In this document: positions 60,148-64,000 of the stretch, in pieces
How the letters are laid out: each line of letters starts with the position of its first letter
Numbering within the stretch: position 1 is the stretch's first letter
Assembly (NCBI RefSeq): GCF_013618475.1
Contig: NZ_JABJVN010000004.1
Location: forward strand, 62,001-126,000
Source: Saccharibacillus deserti
GTDB lineage: Bacteria; Bacillota; Bacilli; Paenibacillales; Paenibacillaceae
Direction: 5' to 3'
Length of the DNA stretch: 64,000 bases
Program-made: the position numbers and the translations under genes
Notes under the pieces: model-generated
Told to the model about the DNA's origin: nothing
What the model saw: only the letters and a program-made list of their open reading frames with translations
The model's database searches: none

Positions 60148-60924
60148 ATGGAGAAACGCATCGTCTTTTTCGATCTGGACGGTACGCTGCTGAACGACGA
60201 CAAAGGCATCAACGATTCGACCCGGGAGGCGATCGCCGCCTTGAAGAAGGAAGGCCATATCGTTGCGATCGCAACCGGCCGCGCGCCTTTCTTTTTCGAA
60301 CATATCCGCCAAGAACTGAATATCGACACTTATGTCAGCTATAACGGTTCGTATGTCGTGCTTGAAGGCGAAGTGGTGTTCACCAACCCGCTCGACGAGA
60401 GTTCCCTGCAGGCGCTGACCGATCTCGCGCTGCAAAACGAACACGCCGTCGTCTATATGGATCATGAAGATATGCGCGCCAACGTACCGGACAGCGAACG
60501 GATCAACGAAAGTATGGGGACGCTGAACGTCGGCATGCTGCCCGCACACGATCCGCTCTACTACAAGGACCGGTTTATTTATCAGTCGCTGCTGTTCTGC
60601 GCGGAAGGCGAAGAGAAAGCTTACGAAGAACTGCTGCAGGCTTTCGATTTCGTGCGCTGGCATCCGTTCTCGGTGGACGTCGTTCCGGCCGGAGGCAGCA
60701 AGTTCAAAGGCATCGGCAAAATTACCGAGAAGCTCGGCATTCCTCTGGAGCGCCAATACGCTTTCGGCGACGCGCTGAACGATCTGCAGATGCTCCAGGG
60801 TATTCCGAACAGCGTTGCGATGGGCAGCGGACTGCAGGAAGCCAAGGATGCGGCCAAATGGATCACCACCTCGAACAACGAAGACGGCATTGCCCACGGA
60901 CTCAAGCTGGCCGGACTGCTCTAG
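60148..60924 (+). CDS. Cof-type HAD phosphatase, copy 1
   Basis: A 258-residue HAD subclass IIB (Cof/YkrA-like) phosphatase. Motif I FFDLDGTLL has nucleophile Asp9 and acid/base Asp11; motif II is ATGR; motif III is Lys in GGSKFKGI; motif IV is GDALNDLQML. The cap domain lies between about residues 85 and 190. Such enzymes remove phosphate from sugar phosphates or FMN-type substrates. A close paralogue (copy 2) starts 49 bp downstream, and the pair shares YAFGDALND and SVDVVPAGGSK-like blocks, so tandem duplication is clear. AGGG-type ribosome site before the ATG. Confidence 0.87.
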   Translation: MEKRIVFFDLDGTLLNDDKGINDSTREAIAALKKEGHIVAIATGRAPFFFEHIRQELNIDTYVSYNGSYVVLEGEVVFTNPLDESSLQALTDLALQNEHAVVYMDHEDMRANVPDSERINESMGTLNVGMLPAHDPLYYKDRFIYQSLLFCAEGEEKAYEELLQAFDFVRWHPFSVDVVPAGGSKFKGIGKITEKLGIPLERQYAFGDALNDLQMLQGIPNSVAMGSGLQEAKDAAKWITTSNNEDGIAHGLKLAGLL

Positions 60925-60972
60925 GCAGAGCGAACGGACGCATCATTATCTACAAGAATCGGAGGCGCAACG

Positions 60973-61752
60973 ATGGAGCCAAGCATTATCTTTTTCGATA
61001 TTGACGGAACGCTTGTGGACGAGCAGAAGAAAGTTCCGCCGTCCGCCAAGGAAGCGGTGGCCGAACTGAAACGCCGGGGACATATCGTCGCAATCGCGAC
61101 GGGACGCCCGCAGTTCATGTTCAAGGAAATCCGCGAAGAGCTCGGCATCGACACTTACGTCAGCTACAGCGGACAGTATGTCGTACTAAACGGTCAAGTC
61201 ATCTACACGAATCCGATCGATACCCGCGCGGTCGAACAGATGACGGAGATCGCGTTGAAGCACAATCATCCGGTCATCCTGATCGACGACGAACAGATGA
61301 CGGCCACCGTGCCGGACGACGAATTCGTCGCGCAGGGCTTCGGCATGATGCTGAATTATATCTCGCTGTCGACGCCGGACCCGCACTTTTACAAAGAGAA
61401 GTTCGTCTACCAGGCTTCGCTGTTCTGCAGCGAGGCGGACGAAGCGCTGTATCACGCGATCTTCCCTTCCCTTTCTTTTATCCGCTGGAATCCGCTGTCG
61501 GCCGACGTGCTGCCGGCGGGCGGAAGCAAACTTGAAGGCATCCGCAAAATCACGGAAAAGCTCGGCATCCCGCCGGAGCGCCAGTATGCGTTCGGCGACG
61601 CGCTGAACGATCTGGAGATGCTCGAAGGGATTCCGAACAGCGTCGCGATGGGCAACGGACTGCCCGAGATCAAGGAAGTCGCCAAGTGGGTTACCAAAAC
61701 GAACGAAGACGACGGCATTGCGCACGGATTAAAGATGGTCGGTCTGCTGTAA
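60973..61752 (+). CDS. Cof-type HAD phosphatase, copy 2
   Basis: A 259-residue paralogue of the preceding protein, with Asp8 and Asp10 in FFDIDGTLV, ATGR, Lys in GGSKLEGI and GDALNDLEML. The catalytic motifs are all intact, while the cap-domain substrate loop differs in places (IDDEQMTATVPDDEF against MDHEDMRANVPDSER), which suggests related but distinct substrates. GGAGG precedes the ATG. It is probably cotranscribed with copy 1 (49-bp gap) and is followed by two terminator hairpins. Confidence 0.87.
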   Translation: MEPSIIFFDIDGTLVDEQKKVPPSAKEAVAELKRRGHIVAIATGRPQFMFKEIREELGIDTYVSYSGQYVVLNGQVIYTNPIDTRAVEQMTEIALKHNHPVILIDDEQMTATVPDDEFVAQGFGMMLNYISLSTPDPHFYKEKFVYQASLFCSEADEALYHAIFPSLSFIRWNPLSADVLPAGGSKLEGIRKITEKLGIPPERQYAFGDALNDLEMLEGIPNSVAMGNGLPEIKEVAKWVTKTNEDDGIAHGLKMVGLL

Positions 61753-61829
61753 CCGGGACCACGCTGCGCAGATCATGCCTGCCGTGCGGATTGCCTGGGC
61801 GGCATCGTTCCCTTTGGGCGGTGCAGCCT

Positions 61830-61864
61830 AGGCAGCTTCCGGCACGGGCGGAAGCTGCCTTGTT
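61830..61864 (+). terminator. Hairpin terminator, first of two
   Basis: AGGCAGCTTCCG pairs with CGGAAGCTGCCT around an eight-base loop, followed by TTGTT. It is weaker than the next one because of the short, interrupted T run. Confidence 0.6.
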
Positions 61865-61885
61865 ACGAAGCCCAGCAGCGATCGG

Positions 61886-61920
61886 GAACCCTGTTCACGC
61901 CAAGCGAACAGGGTTCTTTT
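61886..61920 (+). terminator. Hairpin terminator, second of two
   Basis: GAACCCTGTTC pairs perfectly with GAACAGGGTTC around a nine-base loop, followed by TTTT. Together with the previous hairpin it fills most of the 310-base gap after the HAD genes. A TATAAT at 62016-62021 then serves the next gene. Confidence 0.8.
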
Positions 61921-62062
61921 AGATGCCTGCGGCTTGGATTGATTGGGATCGGCTCGATTCGGTTTGGATCCGCTTCGACGCGCTCCGCTCTGCCGTCATC
62001 GACGACATCGTGTGCTATAATGAAAAACAGACTAATTCAATTTCCTGGAGGTTCAACCTGCT

Positions 62063-62557
62063 ATGCTTACTTTTGAACAAAAAACCGCGATCCTGGATTC
62101 GTTTCCGGAACTGGAACGCAAAGACGTCTCGCTCGGCCGCGTCAATTACCACTTTGAAGGCAGCGCGCACGAGAAGAAGACGGTCGGCTACCGCTTCCAT
62201 CCGAACGGAAACGGCTATGTGTTCGCCGGACTCCTCGGCGATTACGATACGGACGACAAAGGCTTCGTGAACGTCCGCGACTTTACGGAAGAGCAGCTGC
62301 GCGAGATCGTCGAAGCTTCGATCCGTTCGCTGGCTCCGGGCACGGGCTCCTCTTCGAAGAGCCCGAAACCGGCGCAGCCGGCTCCTTCCGCCGCACCCGG
62401 CGACGAGACCTGGACGGACGGCGGCGATCAGGAACTGATCCTGAAGCTGGAAGACGAGACTTACTTCATCTACTCCGGCTTCAGCCTGGAGATGGCTTTC
62501 GAGACGCTCGAAGAAGCGGAAGAGTATCTGCAAGAAGAAGGATTCTCTCGCAAGTAG
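62063..62557 (+). CDS. Hypothetical protein with two short domains
   Basis: A 164-residue acidic cytoplasmic protein I do not recognise. The first part (about 1-92) mixes beta and alpha and includes YRFHPNGNGYVFAGLLGDYDTD. A Ser/Pro/Ala linker follows (about 93-113), and the second part (about 114-164) looks beta then alpha, ending in a Glu-rich helix (ETLEEAEEYLQEEGFSRK). TATAAT at 62016-62021 and TGGAGG before the ATG support expression, and a strong terminator follows. Its linker suggests two independent folded halves. Confidence 0.75.
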   Translation: MLTFEQKTAILDSFPELERKDVSLGRVNYHFEGSAHEKKTVGYRFHPNGNGYVFAGLLGDYDTDDKGFVNVRDFTEEQLREIVEASIRSLAPGTGSSSKSPKPAQPAPSAAPGDETWTDGGDQELILKLEDETYFIYSGFSLEMAFETLEEAEEYLQEEGFSRK

Positions 62558-62590
62558 CCGCTTCCGAACATCTGCCCGGTTTTCGATTCA

Positions 62591-62638
62591 AAAAAACGCT
62601 TCGACAAGGGTCTTTTGACCGCTGTCGAAGCGTTTTTT
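62591..62638. terminator. Bidirectional intrinsic terminator
   Basis: AAAAAACGCTTCGACA pairs with TGTCGAAGCGTTTTTT around a 16-base loop. It separates the hypothetical gene from the converging tubby-like gene. Confidence 0.92.
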
Positions 62639-62668
62639 CGATCTATTCGGGGGCCGGTACTGCGCCGG

Positions 62669-63175
62669 CTACGGGAACAAAGCGCCGATTGCCTCGATCG
62701 GCCTCAGCGAGCGTCCGCGCAGCACCTCGATGCCCTGGATCACCGCGATCCATTCGTATTCGCTGACGCCGCCGTCTTGGGTATCATCGGTCTGCAGCCA
62801 GTATTCGTCGCTTTTGAGCGGATGCTTTTTACGGTCGACAAAAGCCGCTTCGCTCGTTCCTTCGATTCGGTAGCCGCCGATGTCTTCCACGATCAGATAG
62901 AACCCGCGTTCACCGGCATCGTATTCGAAGCGCTTAACGGAAAAAGCCGATTCCCGGCTCAACGTGCCGGCGATTTCTTCTTTGGCATTCCGGATCGTCC
63001 AGCGATCGGGCGACCGTTCCCGGCAGGCGCGATACAGGACGTAATCGTCGCCGTCGAGGACGTAAAGACCGCCTTCGCCTTCTCCCCGGTAATCGATCGA
63101 TCCTTTTCGGTTTCCGCCGATCTGCCGGATCACGCTTTTGCCGAACATTTTTTTGCCGCCAAAATACAGTTCCAT
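62669..63175 (-). CDS. Tubby/LURP-one-like protein
   Basis: A 168-residue soluble protein rich in beta strands, with repeated short hairpins and the motif KRFEYDAGERG (about residues 81-91). It seems to belong to the tubby C-terminal-like / LURP-one-related barrel proteins found in Bacilli, some of which bind membrane lipids; this is a moderate-confidence fold guess. It has no membrane segment. It starts 21 bp after the YpsA-family gene on the same strand. A broken paralogue with the same KFEYDAGERG motif lies on the other side of that gene. AAGGGAGG precedes the ATG. Confidence 0.6.
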   Translation of the reverse strand: MELYFGGKKMFGKSVIRQIGGNRKGSIDYRGEGEGGLYVLDGDDYVLYRACRERSPDRWTIRNAKEEIAGTLSRESAFSVKRFEYDAGERGFYLIVEDIGGYRIEGTSEAAFVDRKKHPLKSDEYWLQTDDTQDGGVSEYEWIAVIQGIEVLRGRSLRPIEAIGALFP

Positions 63176-63196
63176 GCCTGCCTCCCTTCGTCTCGC

Positions 63197-63781
63197 CTAC
63201 GTCCAATCCGCTCCGTCGCTCTGCACATCGACCAGATCGGCCTGCATGTCTTCCGCAACCGCTTGGATATCTTCGGGCGTAATCTGAATCAGGACATACC
63301 CTTCCTCGTCCCGCTTCTTGATCGCGTCTTCCCTGAAGTAACGCGGACTCCCCGGAGCCGCTTCGTCATCGTATACGAGCAGCATGCCGTCGCTCTTGCG
63401 CAGCAGCAGCCCGTCCCGCGCTTTGAACTGCCAGGGTCCGCTGTACGGTTCCTTGCTGACCAGCCCGTAGTAATCAATCTGCTTCTGCAGGTTCTGCCAG
63501 TATTCTTTTTTCTCGTCGCTCCACTTCTCGTCCATGCCCGCAAAAGCGGCCAATACGGACAGTTTGAGCTGCGGGTAGTCTTTTTTCAACTCGATCACCG
63601 CTTCGCATGCCCACAGATCGACGCCGTATTGGCCGGGAGTCAGCACCCATTCGAGTCCTTCCTCGACCAGCGGAATCAGCCGGCGCTTGATCGCTTCGCG
63701 AATGAACGGAATCCCCGGATGCTTCTGGTTGAAGATGCCGAGTTCGTTCGCACGGTAGCCGGTCACAAGCAGATTTTTCAC
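63197..63781 (-). CDS. YpsA-family SLOG protein (DUF1273)
   Basis: A 194-residue protein matching YpsA of B. subtilis along its whole length. VKNLLVTGYRANELGIF is at the start, LEWVLTPGQYGVDLWACEA forms the nucleotide-binding SLOG core, and KSDGMLLVYDDEAAPGSPRYF is in the C-terminal third. SLOG proteins bind nucleotide ligands; YpsA has been linked to cell division and oxidative stress in Bacilli, and its reaction is unknown. The initiator is GTG at 63781 with GGGAGG ten bases upstream; the frame to 63805 would add residues foreign to the family. The neighbours are two tubby-like genes instead of the usual gpsB context. Confidence 0.85.
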   Translation of the reverse strand: MKNLLVTGYRANELGIFNQKHPGIPFIREAIKRRLIPLVEEGLEWVLTPGQYGVDLWACEAVIELKKDYPQLKLSVLAAFAGMDEKWSDEKKEYWQNLQKQIDYYGLVSKEPYSGPWQFKARDGLLLRKSDGMLLVYDDEAAPGSPRYFREDAIKKRDEEGYVLIQITPEDIQAVAEDMQADLVDVQSDGADWT

Positions 63782-63816
63782 TCCGATACAGCCTCCCGAA
63801 TCCATTTACCTTCAGT

Positions 63817-64000
63817 TTACCATAAGCGCAGAGCCGTTTCCCCCCGCTCGCCCGCGTCGTATTCGAACTTTTTGCTGAGCAGGGTGAATCTCGGACGAAG
63901 CACGCCGAGCTCGTTCTCTCTTGCGTCCAGCACTCTCCAGCGGTTGAGCATCATTCGAAACTTGCCCGTATATCGCAGCTCGCCCTGCGGCCCGTACACA
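63817..64000 (-). CDS. Tubby/LURP-one-like paralogue, partial at the window edge and possibly truncated
   Basis: The C-terminal part of a frame entering from beyond the right edge. The visible 60 residues include KFRMMLNRWRVLDARENELGVL and the motif KKFEYDAGERG, which the complete tubby-like protein at 62669-63175 has near its middle. Here the frame stops eight residues after the motif, at 63817, so the C-terminal half of the domain is missing. A run of six G (minus strand, at 63845-63840) follows the motif and could mark a frameshift, but neither other frame restores family sequence. It is either a natural short form or a broken gene. The 5' end is outside the window. Confidence 0.5.
   Translation of the reverse strand, partial: VYGPQGELRYTGKFRMMLNRWRVLDARENELGVLRPRFTLLSKKFEYDAGERGETALRLW

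Overview
The window looks like chromosomal DNA of a GC-rich, low-branching Firmicute of the Paenibacillaceae (Paenibacillus or Saccharibacillus type). This is inferred from gene content, not from a marker gene. The supporting signs are AAGGAGG-type ribosome binding sites before almost every gene, three S-layer-homology (SLH) surface proteins, an LplB/LplC/YtcQ-type sugar importer with no ATPase of its own, CcpA-like cre sites, a UMF1-type MFS carrier, and a YpsA-family protein. No rRNA, tRNA, CRISPR array, phage or complete insertion sequence was recognised.

Region by region. (1) 0.1-5.1 kb: gluconate locus on the minus strand (gnd, gntR, gntP, gntK), with two near-identical operators and a cre site. 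(2) 5.1-7.6 kb: two-gene envelope operon (zinc-ribbon/FxLYD membrane protein, then a membrane-tethered trypsin-like protease). (3) 7.9-19.1 kb: fructan use. It holds a secreted multidomain GH32 enzyme and a sugar ABC importer followed by an intracellular GH32 hydrolase and a ROK fructokinase, with a divergent LacI-type regulator. (4) 19.2-24 kb: an unusual stand-alone IF-3 paralogue, a PNPOx-fold protein, a decayed GNAT gene, a small membrane protein, and an ECF41-type sigma factor with its oxidoreductase and a matching promoter. (5) 24-28.8 kb: heterodimeric ABC exporter and an SDR. (6) 28.9-37.8 kb: GH3 glycosidase, SLH protein, PatB-like C-S lyase, CAP/SLH protein and a CYP152-type P450 peroxygenase. 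(7) 38-43.4 kb: chemoreceptor, HAD phosphatase, FUSC-like membrane protein and membrane-anchored alpha/beta hydrolase. (8) 43.6-50.6 kb: a 2,015-residue SLH surface protein with about ten cadherin-like repeats, a small conserved-looking protein, and a tiny protein that is 43% methionine. (9) 50.9-58 kb: MFS carrier, aldo-keto reductase, HD hydrolase, ABC-2 exporter (ATPase and two permeases) and CutC. (10) 58.5-64 kb: malic enzyme with a strong cre site, tandem Cof-type HAD phosphatases, an unknown protein, a tubby-like protein, a YpsA-family protein, and a cut-off tubby-like paralogue at the right edge.

How it works together: fructans would be cut outside the cell by the secreted GH32 enzyme, imported by the three-gene ABC system with a shared MsmX-type ATPase from elsewhere, hydrolysed inside by the second GH32 enzyme and phosphorylated by the ROK kinase. 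Gluconate would enter by GntP, be phosphorylated by GntK and be oxidatively decarboxylated by the 6-phosphogluconate dehydrogenase. cre-like sites at gntP, in the secreted levanase gene and at the malic enzyme suggest carbon catabolite control of all three.

Most notable: a 166-bp palindromic MITE-like element with a diverged second copy 47 kb away, the methionine-rich mini-protein, the IF-3 paralogue with a divergent C-domain, the ECF41 promoter with a -35/-10 match, and the reconstructed GNAT pseudogene. Nothing seen amounts to a convincing new multi-gene defence or mobile system.
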